From Bugula neritina (lineage: Eukaryota > Bryozoa > Gymnolaemata > Cheilostomatida > Bugulidae): DNA of 64,000 nt. Below are positions 35,714-49,746 of the stretch, piece by piece. A program made the position numbers and the translations under genes. Positions within the stretch are counted from its first letter, which is position 1. Each line of letters opens with the position of its first letter. Under the pieces are notes generated by a model. The model had not been told where the DNA came from and did not search any database. It saw only the letters and a program-made list of their open reading frames with translations. The stretch is taken from positions 1-64,000 of the forward strand of contig CAXIUT010000054.1 in assembly GCA_964035545.1 (NCBI GenBank). Reading direction: 5' to 3'.

Positions 35714-38700
35714 TCAATTAAAAAATAAAACAACTTCTTCAATAACTTTTTACCATATAAAATCCCCTATTCCCACTAAAACTTATGCCTCTTAATCATC
35801 AATAAACACTAGCTTTTCATCTAACTATATTAACTATATTTATTTATTAATACATAGTCTTCTAAGAGATTATAGAGACGTTCAGAACGAATTTTTTAAA
35901 TATAGTTATCAGGACGATCTGGAGGTAAAGTCAAAGGAGAAAATTATTTATCAGACAAATATCCACAACTATATCTAGAGAAAAGAACTGTTCTGTTGGC
36001 AGACTAAAGCATCACCATCTATTTTAAATTATAAATACATTTTTATACTATTAATTGTCTTTATGAGTAAATCTTGGCACACTTTTCCAGATAAATGGTT
36101 TACCCCATTGTCCATAAGGTCTATTCTTATCCATTTCTTAATTAAAAGTGTCAAAAATAGCTTTATTGTGAATATGCATGCCATTTCTTATCATTTTTAA
36201 TCGACTTGTTTATTTTTATTCATTCTCATAGTATTGCTATATTTATATATTGAAAAGATATTTGCGATCGAACTCCATGTAAATTTATTCAGGAAGAATA
36301 GATGATATTTCTGTCATATTGTCTGATCCTGAACGAGTTGAAGGCCAAATATATTTGAGAAGTTCTTAAGCAGTTGGTCCTACTGGAATAGATAGCTAAT
36401 TATAGATATTTGATAAAATATTTGGACAATCTCATTTATTATAAAAGTACCTTGGATATAATTGATTAATAGTTTGAGATAATTTTGGACTACATTTGGG
36501 TCTGTTTGAAATCCTTTTTTTTTATTTTTACTTGATTTTTAATGTTTAACATAATCAACCAAAGATTTAAAAACTTTACTACCATGATTAAATTACAATG
36601 CAAGTTAAACACACAAATCTATCCATAAATATTAGAAAATATCTTCTTTTTATTAATTTTTAATCTCTAAAAATGATGATATCTTATGTTTAGGTTGTTC
36701 TGGAGAAGTGAGTTCATAAACCTGCCCAAAATCTTCATAACTAGCTGATTACTATTCTTTTTATTCTGACATTTCACATAAAAGTTTCTTTTTATTATTA
36801 TGAGAATGACTAGATTCATGACTATCATCTTCATAATCATATTCAATTCTTTATACGCTATCGATAAATATGCAATTTTTAAGTACATGATCTTGACTAT
36901 CTGAGGAAGGAGGGTCAATTAAACAGATATCTGTGGTGTTTTTAAAAAGATGAGATTCGAGAAATGATTTTTAAGAATTGTTTATTTCTGATGAATTTTA
37001 TTTTGGAGGACTTTTTAAAAATTAAGTATTTTTAGGAAATAATTAAGATGATTGATATATTTTTGGAGTCAAAAGAGTAATATTTTAATTTTTATATAGA
37101 TTATTGACTTTCTAATTTATTTCTTAAGTTTTATGATCGAAATATTTAACTGGTACTTATTAGATTTTATTTTTGTTATTTTATAAATATTTTTTGGCAT
37201 AAGTAAATCCTTCCCAAAGTTGTTCTCTTCTCTTACGAGTCTATTTTATTTATATCTCGATAGCTTGTCTAACTTTTTATCTTTATTTTTCTTTCTATTA
37301 AGAAACAGGTAAATTGTATCTTTAAGAATTGATATTTTAATTAAGTTGTAGATGAAGTTATTTTTATCTTTCAACTAAAATTTAATTAAGAACGTTAATA
37401 TTATAGATCTATTCATTTTATTTTTATATTCCTTCCTTATTCTGGTCTCTATCTTCTTACTCTTTATTGAACTCGACTGATCTCAGTTCTTTCGATCCAA
37501 TACATCCAAGAGGCAGAATGGATCTTATTTTAGATAATAGTATCTATCTATTTTATTGACCAAGAATATCTGTGTTGCAAATTAAGTCAATGACTTCTTA
37601 TATTCTCCTCTCAGATTGCTGTGATTCTTGAGACTCTTGTGGAAATTGTTTGGAAAGAGAATCAGATTTAATTCCTTCTCTTTTCTCTTCCTCGTTTTAC
37701 TATAATTTCAAAATCTAGGAATAGTCTGATGAACTTTATATTTTTTTGATTTCTTTATTAAACATCTGTAAATATTTGTCTATGATAACTTTTGTTTAAA
37801 GTGGCTATTGACATTCCTTTTTACTTTAAGAATTCATATTCTAGACTTTCTTTATGATTTTTGAAGAAAGCTATTTACTAAGAGCCATTGATTAAAACTG
37901 CCTAATTTCTCTTACTTGTTAGGGCTACTCTGTGGGAATACGATGAGTCACCTCCGTCAATGGCTATATTTATCCTTTACTACAAAAAAGAGAACTCGTG
38001 TTTGAGTACAAACTATTAATCTTTGAAGGAAAAGGTAGTGCCTATATTTTTACATTATGTTGACTTTTCTCAGATTTTTTTCCTCTCAAAGATGACTTAC
38101 ATCTTCTTGATATAAGCTACAAACTTTTCCATTCGTACTTTTGCAGAGAAGTATCATTTGTACTTGTTAAATGTTTGGAAGGTTTACTATTGAATGATTT
38201 AGAGTGATTATTCTTTTTAATAAAATTGTACTAAACAGACTGTGATTCTTTTTTTAATACATTTTTATGCACTTTTTTCTTCTAATTAACACTTTTTTTT
38301 CTTTTGTTTTGTTCTTTTTTTTCAGGAATAGGAGGATAATAATCTCTAAGTTAACTTTTTGTATTTCTTTTAGGAATTTACTGTATAATTTGATTGACTT
38401 GCTTTCCTTTTTACTTTAATTTGTTTTAAATGGCATCAAAAGTAGGATAAAATTTACCTTAAAGATCCATAGACTTTCCTTTTTTATGTTTAGTTTTACA
38501 TGGAGATCGTTTTAAGACTTATCCAAACTGATTAATTTATATTTTGAGATGATTATCTACATTTTTGATGTGATTATCAACACCTTTGATAAGTGAAGGT
38601 GATTTAGGAAACTTTTTTTGTTATCTTATTGACATTTGTTCATTGATTTTATCTATGAAGTTGACGGATTTCAATTAAACTGACTCGCTATTTAAGATAA

Positions 38701-38990
38701 AATATACTTTAGTTTGAATTTTTGAATATCTTTAGAGTTTTATTTGAATGTATTCATCCTCAGATGTGATATTCAATTTATATTATTAACAGATAAATAA
38801 ATTCAAATTCTTTTAATTAACTATTTCCTCTTCTTTACTGGCTATTTTTCCTTTTTGATATCTATTTCAATGATTCAAATCAATTATATCTCAAAGCAAT
38901 TAAAATATATCTTTCTCTATATTTACACCATTATTTTTGTATTTATTAATGTTGATGAGTTATTTTGTGAGTCTTCTAGAAAAATCATTA
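35714..38990 (-). CDS. Long protein with DUF4378-like C terminus
   Basis: About 1070 residues. Three 20-nt introns are clear near the 3' end: 36431-36450, 36019-36038 and 35834-35853. The N-terminal two thirds are basic, Ser/Gln-rich and largely disordered. From ~36700 the product becomes folded (DIFQYLWIDLCVQLALQFNH) and ends in SERLYNLLEDYLIQLDEKLV, GIGDFIWQKVIEEVVLFFN, resembling DUF4378, a domain of some centrosomal or microtubule-associated proteins. The start is unresolved: MIFLEDSQNNSSTLINTK at ~38977 is a candidate, but the frame must shift before 38860 and I found no standard intron. Divergent from the phosphatase gene ~20 nt away. Confidence 0.65.
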
Positions 38991-39012
38991 TGATATAACC
39001 ATTAATCAACGA

Positions 39013-39940
39013 ATGATAAACAGTCGAATGCCTTTTAAATCTCAATCAATGAATCTAGTCCACAAAACAGAGTAGGGATCCTAACTGTGGCTAGGTGATT
39101 TTTTTGCTGCCTCCAATGTTACTCTTCTCAAACAGAAGTAGATCAAATCAGGTACTTTATTTTGTAGTTAGTTTTAACAGCCGCAGCAATGCTAGGGATC
39201 AGCTATGGAAAGTAACATCAAATTACTCATAAAACTATCAATGCTTTTGACCTGCCAAGTTATAAAATGACCCCACATTTTGATGAAGCTTTTAAATTTA
39301 TCGATTAAGGATTAAAAAGAGGAAACGTTTTAGTTCACTGTGCAGCTGGTATATCAAGAGTATTTCTTTAATTACATAGTCTACAACTTGTGTAATTGTC
39401 TATCTCATGAGAAACTAAGGAATGACTTTCAAAAAAGCTTTAGATTATGTCCGATCCAAAAGAGGAATTGTTTGTCCTAATGAAGGTTTCCAGAGAGAAT
39501 TAAAGCGATTCTAACTTACTGTCAAAAAAAAACCTCAAACAAATCAAATGGAAAGAGATAAAATAGAATAAAAAATGAGACATTCTCAACAAAGTGAAGA
39601 AAAACAAGTGGTAATGGAATTTTTAAAGGAATAAAAAAAAGAATAAGGCAAAAATTAAACAAAAATGAACTCCACTGTTGGAAACAACTACAACAACAAG
39701 ACATATTTTTCTAACAACAAAGATTATAAAGGCTTAGCTCGAGGAACATCCTTAAACTACAATAATAAGAGGAATAATAGCAATATGTTTGTTGAAAATG
39801 GAAACAAATTTAATAATAATGGAGTTAAATCTAATAATAAACCAGTTGTCAATACTAAGGCTGAGGGAACTTCAAAGATAACTCAACAATTTTTGACATT
39901 TAAGTTAGAAAATCCAAAGATTGTGACCATCAAAAAGTGA
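39013..39940 (+). CDS. Dual-specificity protein phosphatase
   Basis: A 295-residue protein with two 20-nt introns (39152-39171 and 39360-39379). Residues ~20-170 form a DUSP catalytic domain: LWLGDFFAASN, VLTAAAM, HFDEAFKFIDQGLKRGNVLV, active site HCAAGISRSTT (Cys103), VIVYLMRNQGMTFKKALDYV, CPNEGFQREL. The second intron cuts between the Arg and Ser of the active-site loop. The C-terminal ~125 residues are Asn/Lys-rich and disordered. These enzymes remove phosphate from Tyr and Ser/Thr, often on MAP kinases; the substrate here is unknown. Confidence 0.93.
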
Positions 39941-40191
39941 TCAAATCGATTAATATTTACATAAATAAAATTAATTAACAAAAATGTCAAATTATTAATT
40001 ATTCTTATTAAATGGTTTTCTATTTTTATTATTACTTAACCTATCAAAAGACATATAATTTTGATATTTTTCATAATTAATAACTTTTTTTCGCTCCTAA
40101 CAAAATAATAAAAGTGAGAAATACATAAAGAACTTATTGATATATCAGACTCATGAAAGATAATATATAATTATCAAATTTTACCATAAAA

Positions 40192-40660
40192 TGCAAACAC
40201 GTATTATTTTGCTATTATCATTCATCTCAATAGCAATATGTCAGTACTACCCCATTCCTAATTACTAAATCCGTCGCCCTCTACAGTACTTCTTTCACTT
40301 GCTCGAACTTAAATCAAAATTCAACCCTATGCTATCAAATGTAATTCCTGAATATAACTCTTGTTCTTCAAAGAGAGGTCCCTTCTGTTTGATAACTGAT
40401 CATGCTCCTTTCCAGTCATATGAGTATAAAGTGTCACAAATGTCAGAGCAAACAAAGTTATTATATAACACTTTATCAGTTCAACAGCAACAAAACTATT
40501 AGTCATATCAAAACTATCTGAATAATGAACATAATACCCCAACCCCAACCCCAACCCCAACCCCAACCCCAACCCCAACCCCAACCCCAACCCCAACCCC
40601 AACCCCAACCCCAACCCCTATACTACCAACATAAAAGTTCTAGAAAATCAATTGATTAAT
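40192..40660 (+). CDS. Small secreted protein running into a telomere tract
   Basis: Begins with a signal peptide (MQTRIILLLSFISIAICQ), followed by ~100 residues with a Cys pair (NSCSSKRGPFCLITDHAPF) and a Gln/Asn-rich tail. At 40537 the sequence enters a C4A2 tract, which reads as Pro-Thr repeats; the frame then stops at TGA soon after. If the tract is a chromosome end or assembly patch, the true C terminus is missing here. No family recognised. Confidence 0.5.
40537..40618. repeat. Internal C4A2 tract, piece B
   Basis: Thirteen to fourteen perfect CCCCAA units. Left-end orientation for the DNA to its right, which begins with the USP gene. Possible alternative left end of piece B. Confidence 0.93.
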
Positions 40661-40804
40661 AAGTGATAATTACTATTGAATCATTATCAACTTTTTTATT
40701 AAAGAATTATTGTTTTAAGCTATATGTTAGTTTCTGATAATTTGAATGATTTCTGAGTGAGATATATCAATAATTCATAAATCTTTTACAATCAAGTAAT
40801 TCCA

Positions 40805-43800
40805 ATGCTGCGAGAATACATGAGTGAACTCAAAAACTATAACTTCTATGAAGAGTTCCGTAAAGACTACTTCATCGACGCCTATGACTAACACCGTTGG
40901 AAAGTTGGACGCATCAAAAATATTGCCAAATATGGTATCAGAACCACTGTGCAAGTCCACTTTGATGGATATTCAGTCCGGTTCGATTAAGTACATACCC
41001 CAATATATAGAACTATGATCTTCCCTCCTCACATAAATTGGCTCCCTTTCGAACTCATACCTTGCCTTATACCGGCCATACTTAAATCGAACCCAAGAGG
41101 GAATAAGGAGATATCAAAGCTTCAACTCTTCTGAAGGAATTAGCTAAACTAACAAAATCATAGAAAAGTGAAAAGTTTAAACCTTCATATCTGAACCAGT
41201 TTTTGCGTGGATAATTGTTTATTGCTGCTGACTATTATTGTTGTAAAAAATTCTACTAAAACAAAAAGGATGTAGAGGAGGGTGCTAATTTTTTGGTCAA
41301 CTATATTAAAGAGTCAAGTAAATTACTTCATCAAAGTATATAATTCCTTCAAGATGTATTTAATCGTTGATTTAGCTTTAAAAATAAAGTAATTTCTAAG
41401 TAAATTTGTTTACTGTTCACCCAAGAATTGCTCTCATCATGGCCAATACTTAATTTTTATTTGTTATTAACTCGTTAGTTGGCAATAAAGATCAAAGAGT
41501 TGAGTTATATAAAAATTATGCCAAGATATCAGGAGATGATCTTCAAAAATTCTTTAAAAAGTTAGTTCTATAAAATAAGATTCTTTAGTCTTGTCAAAAG
41601 ATACTAGATTTTAAAACTACCAATGGAAGAGGACTACCTTGGTCACTTAAAAAATAAATTTCTATTTTATTCCATTTTATGAAAGAAGGCTATGTTTTTC
41701 CTATGCCTTCAGATCATCGTGAACTCATAGAAGTGCTTGATTATATGAACTACTTTAGTATTAAAGGCTTACTTCCAAGAGAATAGGAATAAAAAAAGAG
41801 TCTTGAGTTGATAGTCCACTTAATTGTAACTGGTAATTTCTAAGGAAGGCTCAGAGGATTAAATGAACTTAAAAAAATTATTGACTATAGTTCATATCGT
41901 AAAAAGGATCCCTTATTGAATTAATTTAAGTCAAAAGATTTGTTAAACTTTTTGATAGACAACAAAAACTTTAATCCTGAGTTATTCAAACGATCTATTC
42001 CTGTATTCTAATTTGCTAGCAAACATAATATGCTAAAGTAGCAACACCTAGCTCAAATCTTATCGTATTTTATTGTTTATTTAGATTGCATAAAGACAAA
42101 CACGAGTTGGAGATTAAAACTTTTTATAATTCATTATCATAATTTCCATCTTTTCTTGATCAAGATACAGTCAAGTCATTTCTAAAACAAATCATCGATT
42201 TATGTCCTCTCAATTAAATGCTAGTCACTCTTGTTAAATAGTACACCATCAATGCTCTTTCTAAAAATACTTACTACAGAAAAGAGTATTGTAAATAAGG
42301 AAATTAACTAGGTTTAACTTTTTATTGGAATTTAATCATCTCTGAAGTAACTATGCTTCCATTCCAACTCAAAATCAAGGTAGTTGAAGCCTTTGCAGCT
42401 ATTATTGGAGATCTTTATTACTCAAGAGAGGTTTAAAAATACATGTCTCTTGCTATAAAAGGAATCGCCAATCGTAAAAACTTAGAATTTTATTTCAAAG
42501 TTATCCATGAAACCTTGAAGCTATCAAAGGTCAACAGAATCGCTCGGGCTATCTAGACAGTTGAAAAAGAGGTAAATATTGTTGACTGTGTCCTTGATGG
42601 ACTAAAGACATCTCAGAATATCACTGATAATTTATGGGAGTGTATGTTTGAATTTTTAGAAGAAGTAACTTTCATAAGTCGCAAGAAGTTGACTTTCAAG
42701 CAGGTTTATTAGTTCTGGAAAATAAAAGATGCCAGAAGATACTTTTTGAATTTTTTGAGAAAGTATCGCCTGAAGAAAGATGAAGACAAATCTCACCAAA
42801 AAATAATATATAAGCAGATATCTCCTGATCTTATAAGGGAACTTAGTGAAAGGATCTTTATGGAAAACAAAGAAATGGACTACTAAAATATGAGTCTTGA
42901 ACTGTATCAAACAGTAGATTAACTACTTATATCTTACAACAACCACTACAACATCTTTGACTACAACTTTAAACACACCATCAGAACCAGATATGTAGAC
43001 AAGATATATGGACTTGAGTTTTATCTCAATGTCATTAATTGCTGTCAAAGCATAGAAATTGTTGAAAAAGCTATCCATCGATTTGTATAATTTGGAGCTA
43101 GAGTTCCCTAATTAAATCGATCTTTAGAAGCTCAAAGAATGAATAACTGGACCTTTATCCTAGACAAACTCAGTAAACTAAAAAAGCATACCTTACTTGC
43201 ATATAAAATATTGCTCGAAGATCTGAAAGGTAGAATGAAGAGTCTTACCATTGTAGATTCAGACACTATCTCTATCATGGTACTCAATCGAAGTACAAAC
43301 TAAAAAAGAAACATCACTGTACCTCGATACACTTCTTTATGGAAATTTAGACATATTATAGGTATAGAGTTTCACCTTTAATCTTTATCATTCGAGATGA
43401 ATACCCTATCTACTCATTCCTATAAAGAATCTTACTTTGAAAGAGAAGAAGATTATTCAGTTATGTTGATCAGTCATACCAAATAAAAAATACCAGTCAT
43501 AATTATACCAAATAATAAAGCAATCAAACATCCTCATCTAGAATCTCTTGATAATTTTTATAAAGTAATATCAGATAGCAAAGGAGAGTAACTAATCGAG
43601 TGGCTGACAAAGGAAGATGGAGGTGAGGCACTAGCTATTTTATAAAAATTACCTTTAGTAAGAAAGCTGCATGATAAGATAACAAAAGTAAACTTTAAGG
43701 ATCAAAATTAGATTTTAGATTCTAACTCTATACATAAACTTAATTATCAATTGAAAATATTAAATACAGAAAAGAGTCCAAAACTGACTATTTCTCTTAT

Positions 43801-46800
43801 CTAGAAAAACTTTATCAATCATATTGCTAAAATATTTTTAAATAAGAAACATCATAATTCTCATGGATATCTTACCCTTACAACTTTGATGATTCAATTC
43901 AATTAGATATTGAAGTTTATAAAGATGTCAAAAAATCCTCAAACTTTTAATTAAAACTATATTATTGATCTCCTACACTACAACAGCAAAGGAGGAAAGG
44001 AGTATGCAACATACATGGGAAAGTGTTTCCACATGATAAAAGAACTTAGCTGCAACAAGTAATTTATAACAATAAGTAAAATCAAGTTAAATGTTGTTTT
44101 TGAATCATCAAACATCTAAAAAGTATTATCTACAGTTATGCTGACAAATACGAATGAAAAATTATCAGAAATAATCGTAGAGTTATCAAGAAATACTGGA
44201 TGCTAACAGCAGTTACAACAAATTATAAACAAATTATTAAATTATGAGTTATTAGAAAAGAAACAATTATGCTGTCAAACTTTATTTAATATTTTATCTT
44301 TACTTATTGATACGAAAGTTTCAGGAATTTTGCTGTAGAGTATTAAAAAATTAAATAGAGATATCAGAAAAAACAATATTTATGAAGAAAACTAAGATTA
44401 ATAAAATCAACTACTTGTTGGATATATACATTTACTCCTCAAATTCAATAAAATGATGAACAAAGAACAGTATTAAGATCTCCTTGGTTAAAAGTATTAA
44501 TCATTCATTCAATATATCCTCAATGATTGCTTAATTAATGTAGAACAACCCAATAATATCAAGTTCAAATCCAATAATCTCAGAAATATGACTTATGTTT
44601 TACTAGAACAACTAGATCATGGTCCTGCTGGATCTAAGTTTGCCAGTCTGATCCATAAAGCTCTTAGAATAGGTAGTGCTTGGCGTAAACAAGAAGAGTG
44701 GTCCATTGCACCTGTTCATCAAGTGTCTCATAATTTTACTGGACTAAAAAATTTAGCTGCTACTTGCTATATAAATTCCCTCCTACAACAACTTTTTTTC
44801 ATTAACAGCTTGAGCAGTCAGCTACTATCAATTGATGCTGAAAAAATAGATGATAAATAAAACATAGTACTAGAACTGCAGAATATCTTTTCTCATCTCA
44901 AATTTTCTTAGAGTCCTATCTATACTACTGCTTCCCTGTGCAAGAAGTTTATTTATGATGGGCAACCTATTGATCCCAGGATTCAAACAGACGTGGATGA
45001 GTTTTTCCATTGTATGATTGACAAGTTAGAAAGAAACCTCACTAAAATCGGGAGAAAAGATATTATAACAAATTTGTTTGGAGGATAAATTTGTAACTTG
45101 ATTACTGGCAGTAAATGTTAACATACTTCTTAAAGAATTGAACCTTTTTTGAGTATTAGATTAGAAATAAAAGATAAAAAGAACCTTCAAGAAGCTTTTC
45201 AGGAGTTCATCAAAGGTGAAGTTCTAGAAGCAGATAATGCTTACCACTGTTAACGTTGTGATAGCAAAATTAAAGCTGTCAAACGAGTTTGTCTTAAAAC
45301 TCTTCCTTAAATGTTGATAATCACTCTCAAAAGGTTCTAGTTTGATTTTTAAACAATGGAAAAATTCAAATTAAACACCTTCTGCTCCTTCCCAACAACC
45401 TTAGATGTAATGCCTTTCACTCGTGAAGGTATAGATAGGGAACCAGGACTTAAACCTGAACACTATCAATACAAACTGAAAGGAGTAGTCATTCACTATG
45501 GTGTATCTTAGGCAGGTCACTACACTTCTTACATCAATACAGGTAAACAATGGGAATATTTTGATGATTAAAAAATTACAGAATTCGATATTGAAGAACT
45601 AGGTAATGAAAGTTTTGGAGGTCTTGAGTAAAATCCTTTTGGAGATGATGAATAAAAAAAGAAAAATGCTTATTTGCTATTTTATTAAAAAATTCAAGGA
45701 TATCCTCAGGTTAAATGTATACCAGAAACACAACTAAAAGAGACTCCCATTTACAAAACAATAAACTAATAAAACATGAAAAATAAACTCTTAAATATCT
45801 TATTTGAACCTAATCTTGAAAACTATCTTTTAGCCATGACTAATCGCATAGATCCAAAGACATTTTTGCTTTATTTCCATACAGTGGTTCTTCGTAGTTC
45901 TAGAAAACGCTAAAAGCTTTAGTTATTTTATAGCCATGCTTAACAATTTATAAAAAACAAGTAAATCGCTTAATGGTATCTACTACAGATCAATTAGAGC
46001 TATCTAAATTAGTTTTTATTTTTCACATAAGCTGACTTAAGAATCATAATTAGTTCTTTAATAATAGAAGCTTTAAAAGTAAATTCTAATTTGGAGATTG
46101 GAAAACACGTATTAGAACAAATAGCCTTCTTCATTGGTAAGAAAAACATGTACCCTGCTCCTAAAATATTCAATATGGCTATCAAGGCACATAAAAGCTA
46201 TTAGAAATGTATGAGAGAAATTGGATTAGCTGATATTGTTGTGAATGTTATCAAACAAAAAGAACAGAAAGAAGGTAGACTCAAAAATTTATAACAAATT
46301 ATCAAAAAAAATTAAAACTAATTTGGAAATTCAAATTGCCAGTTTGCTTAAAGAAATATTCTTGACTGCATTGATTTTTTACAAGCTATTGAAGGACTTA
46401 AAACTACCCTAGTTGAAGATGACGTAGATCTAGTTTTACTCAAACGCTTAAGAAAACCTAAAACTCAAAAAAGCCTAGCTACGATATTGGCTCGAAGATA
46501 TTTATCAGTAGAAGATAATACTAAAATCTAACGATTTTTATTTGAAGGTTTAGCTAAATCAGAAATAGATCCAAGCATTGATCATGTTTTTACTTTTTAT
46601 ATCAGTCTAGCTGAAGCATTGATCTAATTGGAAGATCAGTACACTCAAAAAAGAGTAAAATTAAACATATTTAGATTTAAAAAATAGTATCGATATACAT
46701 AACTGCTCTAAGATAGTCTTTACAGGGATACAAAGCTTAATTGTTACTGTTATTAGGAATGTTTCGAATTTGTTCAAGAAATGTGATGTTTAGAGATCGT

Positions 46801-47225
46801 ATTAGCGATGAGTTTCAAGATAAAGAAGGAAAAAAGCTATTGAAAGATATTAGAGCCTGGATAAAAGATATTGGTCCTCACTTTGCCCATTATATTAGAC
46901 AAGATAGAATAGGATACTGGCGTAAACCAAGGCAAATGAACATAAATTATCAAACTCTTATGAATCTATTAGAGGCAGAATAGTCTATTGTTGTGGATAA
47001 AGTTCTTCATTCTTTAAATGCGGTTGTTGAAAAGCATAACTCTTTTTTGAGAGGGGCTGAAGAGACATTTGGAAATAATGAAAAGGTGCGATATTTGTAA
47101 TAATGAATTAATTTAGAAAGGACAATTACAAGTTTTTTAAGAGCTATGGGCTAGTAGCTTAAATCGTAAGCGATAAGGTAAAGATAGTTCCAGTTGACTA
47201 GATAGTAAAGATCGAATATTTCTGA
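40805..47225 (+). CDS. Giant ubiquitin-specific protease (USP)
   Basis: A 2106-residue protein with five 20-nt introns (40991-41010, 41356-41375, 42065-42084, 46655-46674, 47097-47116); the exon sum is an exact codon multiple. The N-terminal 1280 residues are a helical scaffold as in USP9X/USP24/USP34-type enzymes. The catalytic domain (~1290-1620) has the Cys box [17 protein letters not shown] (Cys1301), zinc-binding pairs (CHQRC-type CQRCDSK), TLKRFQFDFQTMEKFK, the His box [12 protein letters not shown] (His1552) and WEYFDDQKITEFD. A ~480-residue helical C terminus follows. It should remove ubiquitin from proteins. Upstream, the frame is open to a TGA at 40753, so the start could be earlier. 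Confidence 0.92.
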
Positions 47226-47360
47226 TTCTTGTGAAATAAAATTGACTTAAATTAATATTACTCTCATTTCATATTATTAATAGTAATTTTGTCAATAAAT
47301 ATTCTCAAATATTATTTTTTAATATATCTTAGATATTATTATTTGATAAGATATTTATTG

Positions 47361-49746
47361 ATGGAGTAACTCGAATCACTATTTGATAGTTTAACTATAT
47401 CAGACAACAAATAAAAATAAAAGGCTTCTTAGCAGCTCTTCTCTTGTGCTAACTAAAACCCGAATAAATTTTATCTTGAACTAACTGATATTGTTATCAA
47501 TTAGACCAAAGATGATTAATCAAAAAAAGCAGTAGTTAATGTGTTTAAAAGATTTTCTGCTTTAAACGTAATGAATATAGCATACTTAGGTTCAATTATG
47601 GGATAGAGTTGATTATAACTGTAAATTATCAATTAAATAAAAACTTTTATCAACTTTAATCTCAAAAAATAATAATACTATGATAAATGGAGCATAAATT
47701 TTAGGAAGTATAGCTGCTATTGAAGTTCCAGGAGGATAGTGGTAAGACTTTATATAAATTCTTTCACAAAATTCAATGAATGAATTGTATCACATTAGAC
47801 TTGCTGCTTTGACTACTATGAAATATATTTGTTCTGAAATAAAGAAAAATAAAAGATCAATAACAAAAACAACAATTGGTGAAACTATTCTTGGTTGTTT
47901 ATTGGTAAACATGGAGAAATAAGATACTATTATAGAACTTTGTTTATCTTCTCTTCAAGATAGTATGTGCTTTTTAAATTTTATTTTTGATAATAAAGAA
48001 GTAAGAAATAAAATAATTGATACCATATTCTCAGCTATTGAAAAAAATAACTTTAGAGAAAAAGCTTATGAAGTATTATTCTAATTTAGTATTCATGGAT
48101 ACAACTATCTGGAAGATTATTTAAAATAGTTGGTTGAAATAACTGTTAGGCATATGAAAGCAAGAAATAAAGATACTTTTTTTGCTCTTAAATTATGGAA
48201 AACAATAGCTGAAATGAATGAAAATAAATATGAAGAACTAAAAAAAAAAGTATTGAAAGTAAAAGATCATGTTATCAATCATTTTCTTAAAGTTTACAAA
48301 AATATTTTTGAAGAAATAATTTCTCTGATTATCTAACCTTAAAGTAAATAAATCTAAACATAAAAACTACAAAATTAATCTATAAAAACTTTGACTGCCA
48401 TCATGTACTGCGGAAATACTTAAATGACATAAATGATAAAAAATATAGTAAATAACCTGATAAAAAACAACAACCCTAATTAAAGACAAGCAACTATCCT
48501 TTTGTTTAGTTGTTTAAGATACTATCCTAATATTTAAGATATAAAGATAAGTTTCAAAAATGCTATTCCTCATTTTAACAATCTTCTAATTGAATAGAAT
48601 AAACTTGTTGTTAATAATAGTCTTAAAGGATTAATTTTAATCACTGAAGTAGTTCCCTATTCCATTATTTTAGTCAATAAAGATCTTACTTTTCATTTAT
48701 TAAATAAAGTTAAGGAAAAAACAGGAGAAGATATAAAAATTAACAGTTTATCTTTACTATTAAATTTGGTTACTGGTATTATAAATAATCCTCAAAAAAT
48801 ACCAGGATAATATGATAAATTATTAATTGAAATAGTTGAATTTTTTACATAATTATTAAAAAAGAATGAATAAAGATAGATTTTATAAAAAATATCCTTA
48901 TTAATGATAAATTTAATCTTATAAAGTGAATCAGTAGATGTGATTAACGACTTAGTATAGCATATGCTTGTTCAATATCATAAAATTAATGATAAAAATT
49001 ATTAAAATAAATAAGAGATTAGAAGCTATATAGTTGCGAATCTTCATTCTTGTCTTCTAAAAATGTCAGAATTTTATCGTCCCAACTAAAAGAAATCTTA
49101 GTCTATTTTTTTTCTCATTTAACAGCATATCCAGTATTTTGGTATTGATGCAGAAATTATGAATTTAATAAGTGGTTATATAGTTTGCTATAGAAAAAGG
49201 TTATAAAATCATATTGATTATTTTTATGAAATGATAAAAAAAGGACTAAAAGACCCTGAAAAATATAGCCTATTTAAAAGTAGTGTTTCATGTATTGGTG
49301 ATTTGACACGAATTTCAAACAAGAATTTTATCCAAAGATAGATTTAAATTTTCAATATTCTATTCGATAAATTGTCTTAGAATATCAATCGTGATTTGAA
49401 AATTGTGATTTTGAGATCATTTGGTGACCTATTTCTTGGTTTTAAAAAAGCTTTAGAACCTTGCCTGAGTAAAATATTTGAACTTTGTAGGTATGTTTTT
49501 GATAAAGTAAAAAGTTTGTCTGAATTATAAGGATAAAATAGTTCTACTGAATAATTAAAAGAAGCCATCGTATAAATGTACCATTGTCTTATATTTGCAA
49601 TGAACGAAGACAAGCCTCATTCCGAAATGATAGAGCATTTTCCCACAATTGTAAATTTCATCCTTCACAGCTGTAATCCTAAATTTAATCCATCAACTGT
49701 AATGATAATTTTATTTAGAGTTATGTAAAAGCATGTTTATATCTGA
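47361..49746 (+). CDS. Importin-beta-like HEAT-repeat protein
   Basis: A 787-residue protein with one 22-nt intron (47568-47589). It begins MEQLESLFDSLTISDNKQKQ with the layout of the importin-beta N-terminal (IBN) helix. It continues as serial HEAT repeats, including the importin-like GAQILGSIAAIEVPGGQWQD and ALKLWKTIAEMNENKYEELK. Importin beta carries cargo through nuclear pores. The TGA comes ~70-90 residues earlier than in typical importin beta (860-876 residues). The same frame stays open beyond it with protein-like sequence, so a missed intron or truncation is possible. Which karyopherin this is cannot be settled by eye. Confidence 0.72.
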
